Shown here: positions 54,206 through 62,627 of the stretch, in pieces
How the letters are laid out: the number at the start of each line of letters is the position of its first letter
Numbering within the stretch: position 1 is the stretch's first letter
Position numbers and translations under genes: made by a program
The notes under the pieces: generated by a model
Seen by the model: the letters and a program-made list of their open reading frames with translations, nothing else
The model's database searches: none
Told to the model about the DNA's origin: nothing
Assembly: GCF_015291645.1 (NCBI RefSeq)
Contig: NZ_CP030055.1
Coordinates: 3,410,001-3,474,000 of the forward strand
Reading direction: 5' to 3'
DNA from: Bradyrhizobium sp. CCBAU 53340
GTDB lineage: Bacteria > Pseudomonadota > Alphaproteobacteria > Rhizobiales > Xanthobacteraceae
DNA length: 64,000 bases

Positions 54206-56042
54206 GTTTGCCGGCCTCAGGCTCCAGGCCCAGCGTACGGCCGGGGAATCCGGCGGCGTCGAAATAACGCTGGCTGCCGACGCGCTGGACGTTGAGTACG
54301 GTCTCCAGGCCGTTCTCGGACTTCTTCCTGGACCGCTCGACGGCCTTGAACGCCTTCGGCGTAACGCCATTGGGCAGCGCCTCCGACATCACCCGACCGA
54401 CCAGACCGCCGTTGTGGGAGCCGCGCAGGCCGAGGAGCTGGGCCGCGGTCATGCCGACGTCGGCATTGCTGACCGGCAGCTCGTCGACGAAGCCGGCTTT
54501 GAAGTCCGGTCCGATCGCAGCCATGAAGTTGTAGGTGTCGCCGCGGCTGAAGCTGCCATGCATGCCCTGGCCCTGGCGCAGCACGGTGTCGGCCACCTGC
54601 ACCGAGCAATTGGTCGGCGCCTCGCCGCATTCGCTGGCATAGGAGCGGAAGTTGACCACGATCGCCGGCGTCGGCGTCGCCGCCTTGCCGCGCAGATTGA
54701 TGCTCGACAGCGGCAGCGTGCCGGGGAAGCGGCCAAGGGAGTCGTCGACGAACAGGCCCGAGACGTAGTCCTGCTCCAGCAGCGCCCTGACGGTCTTCGC
54801 CGCCAGCTTCTTGTCCTTGTTCGGCAGGTAGATCAGGTCCGAACCGCCATTGGTGGCGACAACGAGCTCGGGCTTGGTCGGATCCTTGCCGAGCACGCCG
54901 TTGCCGGCCTTCGGATGCTTGTTGCCCTCGACCTTCGCGTTCTTGTCGTTCGGGTCGAACAGCGGCAGGTCGAGCGCCTTGGCCAGATCGAGGGCGACGA
55001 AGCCCATCGGCAGGAAGTCCTTCGGCGTGTCGTCGTAGCTGACCTTGGCCGAAGGGCTGGTCTTGCTCTCCTTGGAGATGGTCGAGAAGCCGTGGTCGGC
55101 CTGGATCATGATGTTGGTGTTGGCAGCGAGCCCGAGCTCATCCAGCGCCTTGCGGATCTGGGCGAGGTTGTTGTCGACGTTCTTGATGCTCGCCATCGTG
55201 CTGGGGCCGTTGATGCCCGGCAGGATCTGGTTGAGGCTGTCGCCCTGGTTGTGCTGGGTGCCGTCAGGATCGCGCGACCAGAACACCAGCACGAACGGCT
55301 TGTTGCGCGCCTTGAACATCGGCAGCACCACCTTGGTGGCAACATCGGCGAAATAGGCCTGTTGCGTGACGTTGGCGACCGTGGTGCCGGGCGTCTTGGC
55401 GTCGCCCGCCTTGGCATTGTCGCCGCGCGTCGGAGCGGCGAGGGGAAGGCCGGCTTTGGTCAGCGCGTCCTTGACCTCGTCCGACAGGGCGACGCCGTTC
55501 TTGCCGCCGGTGGAATCGTCGACCACGATCGAATGCTGGCCGGCCTTCTCCGGATGGTCGGTGTGGTCGAACTGGTAGGCCGGGCCGACCTTGCCGATCG
55601 TCGCCGTGCTCAGGCCCTTGTCGCGGGCCATCTTCAAAACGGTCTCTTCGTTCAGATAGTCGCCCTTGAAATGCTCGTCGATGTCGCCGAGCACGGCGTC
55701 GTTCTCGATGAAGGGGACCACGGTGTCGCCGGCGGGCACCGACGTGTAGTTGGTCCAGATCGTGTTGGAGAACACGCCGGTGTCGCCGAGATAATGGCCG
55801 GTCGACATCGCCGAGCCGTTGGCCATGGTGAAAGTCGGGAACAGCGAATGCGAGTTCTTGAAGTTGACGCCCTTGTCGCGGACCTCGGCCATCGCCGGCG
55901 CGGTCTCGGAGGTGATCTTCAGCGCCCGCAGCCCGTCGGGAATGAACAGGATCAGGTTGCGGGGCGTGTTGTTTTCGGCGGAGGCAAATCCGGTGGATAG
56001 CACTGTCAGCCCGGCTGACAGCAACACCAGTGAACGGCGCAT
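54186..56042 (-). CDS. Periplasmic phosphodiesterase/nucleotide pyrophosphatase (NPP/alkaline phosphatase fold)
   Basis: 618 aa with AGGAGA upstream. Signal peptide MRRSLVLLSAGLTVLSTGFA. Metal-binding Asp36 (FIPDGLRA), nucleophile Thr72 in LFPTFTMANGSAMSTGHYLG aligned with the FPT-T-PN motif of NPP enzymes, VLVFWSRDPDGTQHNQ and QADHGFSTIS supplying further metal ligands. It hydrolyses phosphodiester or phosphoester bonds in the periplasm. Substrate unknown. Confidence 0.85.
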   Translation of the reverse strand: MRRSLVLLSAGLTVLSTGFASAENNTPRNLILFIPDGLRALKITSETAPAMAEVRDKGVNFKNSHSLFPTFTMANGSAMSTGHYLGDTGVFSNTIWTNYTSVPAGDTVVPFIENDAVLGDIDEHFKGDYLNEETVLKMARDKGLSTATIGKVGPAYQFDHTDHPEKAGQHSIVVDDSTGGKNGVALSDEVKDALTKAGLPLAAPTRGDNAKAGDAKTPGTTVANVTQQAYFADVATKVVLPMFKARNKPFVLVFWSRDPDGTQHNQGDSLNQILPGINGPSTMASIKNVDNNLAQIRKALDELGLAANTNIMIQADHGFSTISKESKTSPSAKVSYDDTPKDFLPMGFVALDLAKALDLPLFDPNDKNAKVEGNKHPKAGNGVLGKDPTKPELVVATNGGSDLIYLPNKDKKLAAKTVRALLEQDYVSGLFVDDSLGRFPGTLPLSSINLRGKAATPTPAIVVNFRSYASECGEAPTNCSVQVADTVLRQGQGMHGSFSRGDTYNFMAAIGPDFKAGFVDELPVSNADVGMTAAQLLGLRGSHNGGLVGRVMSEALPNGVTPKAFKAVERSRKKSENGLETVLNVQRVGSQRYFDAAGFPGRTLGLEPEAGKQKTAGK

Positions 56043-56184
56043 CGAAATCTCCTAACGGTGAGGCGGCTTGGCCGCCGAACCGCGGCCCCCGGCCATCGTT
56101 TAGTTTTGCTGTATGACGGTTTTGTTACAAGACCCGATCGGCATGCAGAAGTGACGGGGGGGGGCGAGGAGGCATCCACGGATT

Positions 56185-56264
56185 CGTCATTGCGAGCGCA
56201 GCGAAGCAATCCAGACTGTCACCGCGGAAAGACTCTGGATTGCTTCGCTGCGCTCGCAATGACG
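56185..56264. repeat. Perfect 31-bp inverted repeat (CGTCATTGCGAGCG family)
   Basis: Arms 56185-56215 and 56234-56264 are exact complements with an 18-nt spacer containing CCGCGG, as in 11240-11319 (arms differ from that copy at one base). Confidence 0.9.
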
Positions 56265-56307
56265 GAGCAAGCTGCATCGGCATCGCTCATTGTTTACATC
56301 TTCCTCT

Positions 56308-56917
56308 CAGACGCACCATCGCATTCTCGCGGCTCATCTCGCCCGAGTTTTGTCCGTTGCCTCACCCTCATCTGAAAGAGGGCGCAGGGAAGGCCGGGTG
56401 CCCGGCTGGCACCCGCGGTCCACTGTGCGATGGTTGCGCTACAAGAGGCTGCACAGCGGCATACAGGTGAAGCCGAAACATCCGGCCTTCCCTGCGCAGT
56501 GGTTTGACGGCTTATGTCGCGATCTCCCCGGGGAGCGATGCACTATTGCCCCCGTCGTCTCGTAGATGACCGATGTGCGCATCCGGTTGGACATTGCACA
56601 TCACCGCGAGACTTGGCGCACAGGCTCCGGGCGCCAGGACCACACGATTTTGCCGTACGCAGTCACACCGGTCGTTTGCGCGGCGGCCTCGCTCACGGTT
56701 GCCCGCCCTGCAAAGCCCTTCGCGCCGATGTGACTAGCGTCCACCGCCGCCCGGCCCGCGTCGTGACGATCGCGATACGCCCCTCTTCCTTGGGCCGGGT
56801 CGCCACGACACATGCGATATTTCCGAATTTCGGTAAAGTGGAATATGTTTTGGGGTGGGGAATTGACCCATCTTTCGCGTGTTTTGCCCGTCAGGCAACG
56901 CAAGGGCTATGGTCACT
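56308..56917 (+). repeat. Dispersed ~0.6-kb repeat, copy B (forward orientation)
   Basis: Matches 29424-29971 in reverse orientation. Exact inner inverted repeat GCGCAGGGAAGGCCGG (56382-56397) and its complement (56482-56497); a CTCCCCGGGGAG palindrome at 56524-56535. Open frames in this region are out of phase with those of copy A because of indels. No transposase-like frame is present. Confidence 0.88.
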
Positions 56918-56924
56918 AAATGAA

Positions 56925-56952
56925 GACCCGCCGCTCAGGGAAGCGGCGGGTC
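56925..56952 (-). terminator. Terminator of the 56974-57255 gene
   Basis: GACCCGCCGCT (56925-56935) and AGCGGCGGGTC (56942-56952) form an 11-bp perfect stem, loop of 6. Read on the minus strand, TTCATTTAG follows. It also borders dispersed repeat copy B. Confidence 0.75.
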
Positions 56953-56973
56953 CGGGACATGAAATCGTGGCTG

Positions 56974-57255
56974 CTACCAGCGATAGGGGCCGCTCAGCGT
57001 GCCGTTGTTGTTGCCGTCGGGGCCGACATCGCCCTGCGTCGAGCTCGGCGTCGGATGATTGGTGCCGTTATAGGCCCCGTACGGGCCCGCGACATCAGGA
57101 TAATAGGCGCGCGGCTGAACCGGCTCATAGGCGGGGGCGGTGCGATCCCAGCCCACACGCGGCCCGTTCCAATCGTAGCCCTGTGCCGACGCGGCCGTGG
57201 TGCCCGCGACCAGGGATGCCGTGATCAGGCAGAGGAGTTTTGACTTGTTCTGCAT
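56974..57255 (-). CDS. Small secreted Asn/Gly/Tyr/Pro-rich protein
   Basis: 93 aa with AAGGAG upstream. Signal peptide MQNKSKLLCLITASLVAGTT cleaved near AASA. Mature part QGYDWNGPRVGWDRTAP, then PYGAYNGTNHPTPSSTQG and SGPYRW. No domain. Recurring small exported type in this genus; function unknown. Confidence 0.72.
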   Translation of the reverse strand: MQNKSKLLCLITASLVAGTTAASAQGYDWNGPRVGWDRTAPAYEPVQPRAYYPDVAGPYGAYNGTNHPTPSSTQGDVGPDGNNNGTLSGPYRW

Positions 57256-57537
57256 ATGAGATGCTCCTTGTGTCGGGAGCCAACTGCTGCAATGCGGGAG
57301 CGTTCCGAGCCTGTCGGGTCCATGCGATCAACTGCGATCAACAGGTCATGAGGCGGCGTTCCGGGGAACGAAGTGTTTGAAACTCGGGCGGAATCCCCGA
57401 CGTACTGCCGCAGCCGGTTCCGTGTTAAGTGCGTGCCTTAACCAATAATTAATTATACGTTTGCGGCTGGGCGACAGCCCGGCCTAGCGTGCGGTGGGGA
57501 GCCGCTATCCGCGAAGCCAAACGAGTTGGTGCGTATC
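57256..57537. other. Divergent intergenic region
   Basis: About 280 bases between two divergent small secreted-protein genes. A clear A/T-rich element CCAATAATTAATTATACG near 57443 sits about 80-90 nt upstream of the plus-strand gene. No gene or known repeat. Confidence 0.5.
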
Positions 57538-57999
57538 ATGATGTCCAGATCACAAGGGGCGTTGCTCGCCTCGCTCAGCGCAGCTGCGCTGCTCCTTAGC
57601 CTCAGCGATGGTGTTGCACGACCGGCCGGCGCCGCCACGCAGGGCATGGTGGCCGCGGCTGCGCCGCCCGCCGCAGTACATGCGCCGATCGCGCCGGGCG
57701 CACGGTTCCGCGGCCGCAGCAATCGCTTCAACAATCCCTGGGTCTATTGGCCGGGCGGCGGCGGGTTCTTCTACGACGGCGCGAGCTATGCCGAGCCGTT
57801 CGTTGATGCCGGGCAGCCTGTCACCAACGACGTTCGCTATACCTACACCTACGACGTTCCCTGGGACTGGGCCCATCGCTTCCCGCCGAACGTCGTGCCG
57901 TCCGACCGGCCCTATGTCTCGAGCTGTCCGACCGAGCAGGTGACGGTGCCCGGCCGCGGTGGCGGCGAGCACATCGTCAACATCATGCGTTGCTACTGA
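57538..57999 (+). CDS. Secreted hypothetical protein
   Basis: 153 aa from ATG 57538 (a GTG 12 nt upstream is in frame). Signal peptide SRSQGALLASLSAAALLLSLSD with cleavage near AAT. Mature part NNPWVYWPGGGGFFYDGASYAEPFVD is Trp/Gly/Tyr-rich, followed by TYTYDVPWDWAHRFPP; Cys in SSCPTEQVTVPG and MRCY could form a disulfide. No recognised family. Confidence 0.7.
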   Translation: MMSRSQGALLASLSAAALLLSLSDGVARPAGAATQGMVAAAAPPAAVHAPIAPGARFRGRSNRFNNPWVYWPGGGGFFYDGASYAEPFVDAGQPVTNDVRYTYTYDVPWDWAHRFPPNVVPSDRPYVSSCPTEQVTVPGRGGGEHIVNIMRCY

Positions 58000-58023
58000 G
58001 CAGGGCGCTGCATTCGCGGCTCA

Positions 58024-58338
58024 CTACAGAATGCCTGCCGCGGCGGCTTGGTCGCGGTCGGACTGTTTCCGCCTGACATTCGCAAGCTCGCGGCTGCAGG
58101 CCACAAACGCTGATGTCCCCGGGCGCAGTCCGAACTGACCGCAGACATCCCGATCTTCATCGGCGATGAGGCGCGCGAGGTCCGCCTGGGCGGCCTCGCG
58201 CATCGCAGGCGCCGAGGCGAGCGCGTGCAGCCCGAGCGCCGTTACAACGGCAAGCACCAACGCGGCAGCGACGCCGAGGCGCTGCGTGTCATCGCCCGTT
58301 TGTTCGGAAAGGCGAGTCTTGCTTTTGGCTTCCGTCAT
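58024..58338 (-). CDS. Small membrane/periplasmic hypothetical protein
   Basis: 104 aa from ATG 58338 with GAGAGGATT upstream. One membrane helix (LGVAAALVLAVVTALGLHAL), then a periplasmic part REAAQADLARLIADEDRDVC with two Cys (VCGQFGLRPGTSAFVAC). Terminal Ala/Gln-rich tail. Function unknown. Confidence 0.68.
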   Translation of the reverse strand: MTEAKSKTRLSEQTGDDTQRLGVAAALVLAVVTALGLHALASAPAMREAAQADLARLIADEDRDVCGQFGLRPGTSAFVACSRELANVRRKQSDRDQAAAAGIL

Positions 58339-58495
58339 GAAATCCTCTCGCATAAAATATCGATAGGCAGAAAAATGACGTTCGAACCGTCCGGCAAATT
58401 CGGCGGATCGAATACTGATACACGCTGCTTCGCAGCGGTGACGTGAAACAGATTACAAATTTCAAGCCGGCGCAGGGCCGAATTCAAAGTCGCTA

Positions 58496-59338
58496 TTAGC
58501 CCAGTTCAAAGCTGGTTACGCCGAACACGCGGTCGAGCCGCAATGATGCGATCGGTCCAGTGTACATTCGCGCCGTTTCGAATGTCGGCTTCAGCCCGAG
58601 GGATTCCGCAACCGCGATAGCATCGCGGTTCATGGCGGGGATGTCGAGCACAATCTCGTTGCTGCCGGGGCTCGCCAGCAAAGCCTGCAATACGGCCTCC
58701 GCCGCGGCGCGGTCGTCGGCTACCATCGGGCCGATCTTGCGGCCGATTCGACAGGGACGGATCACGCCCCACGCGGCAAGCTTGCCGTCGCACAACAGTG
58801 CGCGGCCAACGTGTCCCGGCGTGTTGATCCAGGCGCGCAAGAAGGCCTCGCGCGGGGCAGGGAAAACGGTGGCGTCGTCGGCTTGCACAAGGGCAAACGG
58901 GATCGTGTCGAGCGCAACAATCTCGGCGGGCGGATTTGGTGGCGCGGTGACGGCGCCGCCGTAGCGGATGTTGGCGTAAGCCAGCTGGAAGCCGGACTTC
59001 TTGTAATTGTCCTGCTGCGCTACGACGCCGTCGAGCCCGATCACGCGCGAGCCGGCATGTGCGATTGCAGCGTTCCAGATGCGCAGGCCGTGGCCTCTGC
59101 CACGAAAGCCTGCGCGCACGATGTAGAAGCCGAGGAAGGCGAAACGATCGTCGTAGGTGACGCAGGAGACGGTCGCGACCGGCTCGCCGTCGATCTCGCC
59201 GACGAAGAAGCCTTTCGCGTCGGGAATCGCGAAGCAGGCGGCATCCCGCAGGCCGGGATTCCAGCCCTCAGCCGCGGCCCAGTCGATCGCGATGGAGATC
59301 TCCTCTGGCCGTAAATTGCGGATCTGCAAATCGCTCAT
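58496..59338 (-). CDS. GNAT-family N-acetyltransferase with C-terminal YitH-like domain
   Basis: 280 aa. The N-terminal GNAT domain has FVGEIDGEPVATVSCVTYDDRFAFLGFYIV and the acetyl-CoA-binding FRGRGHGLRIWNAAIAHA. A second domain (residues ~150-280) holds AFLRAWINTPGHVGRALLCDGKLAAWGVIRPCRIGRKIGPMVADD. This two-domain form is typical of DUF1248-type acetyltransferases. Substrate unknown. Divergent from the downstream SDR gene. Confidence 0.85.
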   Translation of the reverse strand: MSDLQIRNLRPEEISIAIDWAAAEGWNPGLRDAACFAIPDAKGFFVGEIDGEPVATVSCVTYDDRFAFLGFYIVRAGFRGRGHGLRIWNAAIAHAGSRVIGLDGVVAQQDNYKKSGFQLAYANIRYGGAVTAPPNPPAEIVALDTIPFALVQADDATVFPAPREAFLRAWINTPGHVGRALLCDGKLAAWGVIRPCRIGRKIGPMVADDRAAAEAVLQALLASPGSNEIVLDIPAMNRDAIAVAESLGLKPTFETARMYTGPIASLRLDRVFGVTSFELG

Positions 59339-59473
59339 GTCGTGGTGCCTCGTGGCAATGGACCTGTGGGCAAGTCTGGCTGTAGAAGGCGCGATAACAG
59401 GCTGAACCTTGGCAGACTGAACCTTGTCGGACTCCTTGGGCTCGCCTCAACGCTATCACAGGGATATCTGGTC

Positions 59474-60178
59474 ATGGCAGCAGAGAAGGTCGCACTCGTA
59501 ACCGCGGGCGGCAGCGGCATGGGGGCAGGGGCTGCGTGGCGGCTCGCCGCCGACGGCTTTCGCGTCGGGATCCTGTCGTCCTCCGGCAAGGGCGAGGCGC
59601 TTGCGGCCGAGCTCGGCGGTTTGGGCGTCACCGGCTCCAACAAGTCCAATGACGATCTGAAGCGCCTCGTCGACGGTGCGCTGGCAAAGTGGGGGCGGAT
59701 CGACGTGCTCGTCAACAGCGCCGGCCACGGCCCGCGCGCGGCCATCACCGAAATTACCGACGAGCAGTGGCATCTCGGCCTCGACACCTATTTGCTCAAC
59801 GTGATCCGTCCGGTCAGGCTGGTGACGCCGGTGATGCAGGCGCAGAAGGGCGGTGCCATCATCAACATCTCGACCGCCTGGGCGTTCGAGCCGAGCGCGA
59901 TGTTCCCGACCTCGGCAGTGTTCCGCGCCGGCCTCGCCGCCTTCACAAAGATCTTCACCGACACCCATGCGGCAGACAACATCCGCATGAACAATGTGCT
60001 GCCGGGCTGGATCGACAGCCTGCCGCAGACGGAGGCGCGCCGCGACAGCGTGCCGCTGAAGCGCTACGGCAAGGTCGAGGAGATCGCGGCGACGATCTCC
60101 TTCCTCGCCTCCGACGGCGCCGCCTATATCACCGGCCAGAACATCCGCGTCGATGGCGGGCTGACGCGCTCGGTTTGA
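59474..60178 (+). CDS. SDR-family oxidoreductase
   Basis: 234 aa from ATG 59474 (AGGGAT upstream); longer frame rejected. Cofactor site VTAGGSGMGAGAAWRL, NSAG, the WAF segment NISTAWAFEPSAMF, and a C-terminal VDGGLTRSV. The classical YxxxK is replaced or shifted: after STAWAFEPSAMF comes FPTSAVFRAGLAAFTKIF, where the Tyr of YxxxK is Phe or absent. This points to a possibly non-catalytic or altered SDR. Confidence 0.78.
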   Translation: MAAEKVALVTAGGSGMGAGAAWRLAADGFRVGILSSSGKGEALAAELGGLGVTGSNKSNDDLKRLVDGALAKWGRIDVLVNSAGHGPRAAITEITDEQWHLGLDTYLLNVIRPVRLVTPVMQAQKGGAIINISTAWAFEPSAMFPTSAVFRAGLAAFTKIFTDTHAADNIRMNNVLPGWIDSLPQTEARRDSVPLKRYGKVEEIAATISFLASDGAAYITGQNIRVDGGLTRSV

Positions 60179-60212
60179 GGGCGGCCAAATTCGAATAGCG
60201 TTCCTCCGCGCC

Positions 60213-61493
60213 TCAGCTGTGTGCGGTCAGCAGGTGCGCCAGCGCGGGCAAAATCCTGTAGCGGGCGATCTCGTGCGGATATTCGCCGCGATTGGCGAGC
60301 AGCACGATGCCGATCCGGCGTGACGGCACCAGGCCGATATAGCCGGAGGCGTTGTTGAGGCCGCCCGGCTTGTCGACAACAGTGAGGCCATCGAGATGCA
60401 CAGTCTCCCAGGCCATCGCTTGACCGAACGAGGCCTGTCCGAACGTCTGGTCGGTGCGAAAGCTCTCACGCTGCGTCATCCGCAGCGCCTCGCGCAAATG
60501 CGGGTCGATCGCGCGGCCGTCGACGCAGGCCGACACGAATGTCGCAAGGTCTCGCGCGGACGAGAACATCTGGCCAGTGCCGGGGAAGTCGAAATAGCTC
60601 TGCTGGCCTCCGATCGGGCCGATCGTGCTGCCCTGGTCGGAATAGCCCTGCGCGACGCGCCGCAGCGTCGCCGCATCCATGATCGCGCGGTTGTCCGGTC
60701 CGCGTTCGGGAGCCGATGTGGCATGCATGCCGAGCGGCGTGAGGACGCGGCTTTCGATCAACTTTGCGATCGGCGCGCGATAACAGCGCTCGAGCACGAG
60801 CTGGAGCAGCACGTAGCCGGCATGGCTGTAGATGCGCTGCTTGCCAGGCACGACGCCCACGGGCGGCGCGAAGGCGTTGAGCATGTCGATGAATTGCGCC
60901 TGGGAGTAGGAATCGTTCGGCCAAGGCGGGTGATCGGTCGGCAGCAGCAATCCCGATGTGTGCGTGGCGAGCTCGCCGACGGTGACGTTGCGGACGTAGG
61001 CGCCGCTCAGCTCCGGCAGATATTTCGGCAGGGGATCGTCGAGCTTGAGCTCGCCGCGGAGCGTGCCTGACGCCACCAGCGTCGCCTCGAACGGCTTTCT
61101 CAGAGAGGCGAGATTGAACAGCGTGTCCGGCGTCACCGGCCGTTTACTGGCCTCGTCCGCAAAGCCGTAGTTGAAGAATTCGACATGACGGCCGGCATAG
61201 AGGGCGGCGGCGAGGCCGCCCGGATGCTCCGGTGTCGCAGTCGGCGCGAGCTCGCCAGCCACGATGTCGCGCATCTGCGCGATCATGTCCGAATCCGCCG
61301 CGGCGCGGCGCGATCCGGCGAACGCTGCCGCGAGAGGAATAAGCGCAGCGCGGGCGAGGGATCGCCGGGTGATGTGGGGTGGATTGTCAACAGGCGGCAC
61401 GTGCTCTGACTGAAAATGCGATGCGCCCCCGTGGACCAATTTAGCGGGCAGAGGCGAGCATCCCAATTCACGATTGCGCGTTGTCGGTTCCAT
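60213..61493 (-). CDS. Serine hydrolase (class C beta-lactamase/D-aminopeptidase fold)
   Basis: 426 aa from ATG 61493. A twin-arginine-like segment ITRRSLARAALIPLAAAFAG gives an export signal about residue 41. Catalytic Ser130-x-x-Lys133 (SLRK), Tyr in IYSHAGYVLLQLV at the YxN position (His replaces Asn), and a late HxG-like region near KPGGLNNASG. Class C beta-lactamase-related esterase or DD-peptidase; substrate unknown. Divergent from the ArsR/AHSA1 pair over 81 nt. Confidence 0.83.
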   Translation of the reverse strand: MEPTTRNRELGCSPLPAKLVHGGASHFQSEHVPPVDNPPHITRRSLARAALIPLAAAFAGSRRAAADSDMIAQMRDIVAGELAPTATPEHPGGLAAALYAGRHVEFFNYGFADEASKRPVTPDTLFNLASLRKPFEATLVASGTLRGELKLDDPLPKYLPELSGAYVRNVTVGELATHTSGLLLPTDHPPWPNDSYSQAQFIDMLNAFAPPVGVVPGKQRIYSHAGYVLLQLVLERCYRAPIAKLIESRVLTPLGMHATSAPERGPDNRAIMDAATLRRVAQGYSDQGSTIGPIGGQQSYFDFPGTGQMFSSARDLATFVSACVDGRAIDPHLREALRMTQRESFRTDQTFGQASFGQAMAWETVHLDGLTVVDKPGGLNNASGYIGLVPSRRIGIVLLANRGEYPHEIARYRILPALAHLLTAHS

Positions 61494-61516
61494 GTCTGGC
61501 GCCGTCGAATTTATAC

Positions 61517-61532
61517 TTAGCTTTCTAGCTAA
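61517..61532. promoter_or_regulatory. Candidate ArsR operator 1, TTAGCT-4-AGCTAA
   Basis: TTAGCT (61517-61522) and AGCTAA (61527-61532) are exact complements 4 nt apart, upstream of the promoter of the ArsR gene and between it and the serine hydrolase. The arms share TTAGC/GCTAA with operator 2 at 61566-61583, and the two centres are 50 nt apart. Confidence 0.55.
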
Positions 61533-61538
61533 CAATCA

Positions 61539-61567
61539 TTGACACCGAATCGCGGTGCGACTATAGT
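61539..61567 (+). promoter_or_regulatory. Near-consensus promoter of the ArsR gene
   Basis: TTGACA (61539-61544), 17-nt spacer, TATAGT (61562-61567). The start codon at 61575 lies at about +1, so the transcript is probably leaderless. Confidence 0.65.
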
Positions 61568-61583
61568 TAGCTTCATGGCTAAC
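61566..61583. promoter_or_regulatory. Candidate ArsR operator 2 spanning the start codon
   Basis: GTTAGC (61566-61571) and GCTAAC (61578-61583) flank TTCATG, which contains the start ATG (61575-61577). Binding here would block RNA polymerase at the -10/+1 region; classic autoregulation geometry. Confidence 0.55.
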
Positions 61584-61982
61584 CAATTGTCCCAGCTCGA
61601 CCATGTCTTCGCAGCGCTTGCCGATCCGACGCGGCGGGCGATCGTGATGCGGCTGTGCGCCGGCGAGGCCTCGGTCGGCGAGCTCGCCGAGCCATTCGAG
61701 ATGGCGCTGCCGAGCTTCATGAAGCACATCCACGTGCTGGAGCTGAGCGGGCTCGTGCAGTCGGAGAAGTCCGGCCGCGTGCGCACCTGCCGCCTCAGCC
61801 CCGACGCGCTCCTCAGCGCGGAAGACTGGTTCCAGCACCAGCGCGCGATCTGGGAGACGCGGCTCGATCGCTTCGAGGCCTATGTGATGAAGCTCAAGAA
61901 GGAGAGGGCGGCTGCCAAGCGGCCGTCCAAGACGACAGAGAAGACAACCAACAAGCCAAGCAAACGGAAAGGTACAGAGTAA
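61575..61982 (+). CDS. ArsR-family regulator (partner of AHSA1 protein)
   Basis: 135 aa from ATG 61575. Winged helix with LDHVFAALADPTRRAIVMRL, SVGELAEPFEMALPSFMKHIHVLELSGLV and wing SEKSGRVRTCRLSP. It ends with a Lys-rich tail (KKERAAAKRPSKTTEKTTNK). No metal-binding Cys in the recognition helix. The gene overlaps the AHSA1 gene by one base (TAATG). Such ArsR/SRPBCC pairs are common; the SRPBCC partner may bind the ligand. Confidence 0.88.
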   Translation: MANQLSQLDHVFAALADPTRRAIVMRLCAGEASVGELAEPFEMALPSFMKHIHVLELSGLVQSEKSGRVRTCRLSPDALLSAEDWFQHQRAIWETRLDRFEAYVMKLKKERAAAKRPSKTTEKTTNKPSKRKGTE

Positions 61983-62473
61983 TGACGAATGCTGCCAATG
62001 CTGCCCTGTCGCAATGGTCGATGGACCGCGAGATCGTGATGTCGCGCGTGATCGACGCGCCGCGCGATCTGGTGTTCGAGGCGTGGTCCGACCCAAAACA
62101 CCTGCCGCAATGGTTCGGGCCGAAGGGATTCAAGATCGAGACCTTCGAGATCGACGTGCGCGTAGGAGGCGTCTGGCGCTTCAACATGATCGGCCCCGAC
62201 GGCACCGTCTATCCGAACCGCATGCGCTTCCGCCGCATCGAGCGGCCGAAGCTGATCGAGATGGACCATGGCGCCGACCAGGACGAGGATCCCAATATGT
62301 TCCGCTTTACGGTTACTTTTGCCGAGCAGGCCAACGGCAAGACCGTGCTGATGATGCGGCAGCTGTTCGCAAGCACCGAGCAGCGCGACCACACGATCGG
62401 CTTCGGCGCCGTCGAATACGGCTACCAGACGCTGGACAAGCTCGCGGCCCATGTCGGCGGCCTGAAGAAGTAG
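61982..62473 (+). CDS. SRPBCC-domain (AHSA1-like) protein
   Basis: 163 aa. Core SRPBCC segments: VIDAPRDLVFEAWSDPKHLPQWFGPKGF, VRVGGVWRFNMIGPDGTVYPNR, LIEMDHGADQDEDPNMFRFTVTF and the C-terminal helix GFGAVEYGYQTLDKLAAHV. Hydrophobic ligand-binding helix-grip fold. Translated from a start overlapping the regulator stop (one base). Ligand unknown. Confidence 0.88.
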   Translation: MTNAANAALSQWSMDREIVMSRVIDAPRDLVFEAWSDPKHLPQWFGPKGFKIETFEIDVRVGGVWRFNMIGPDGTVYPNRMRFRRIERPKLIEMDHGADQDEDPNMFRFTVTFAEQANGKTVLMMRQLFASTEQRDHTIGFGAVEYGYQTLDKLAAHVGGLKK

Positions 62474-62627
62474 GACGCCCGCGTGAGTCCAGGGCCCTTC
62501 GAAGAAGGGTCCCGGACTAAACTTGGAAGGGAGCAGGGAGAGCTATCGCCCTAGCAATTATGGCAGCGCGCGGTCGAATTACGACAGTGGCGTCACGCAG
62601 ATTTTTGTCGCGCCGTGCTTCAGATTT

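Noticed and set aside
54204..56000. 598-aa frame opposite the phosphatase gene
   Set aside because: Arg/Val/Asp-rich composition without motifs, antisense to a gene with signal peptide and active-site residues. Such long antisense frames are common in high-GC DNA.
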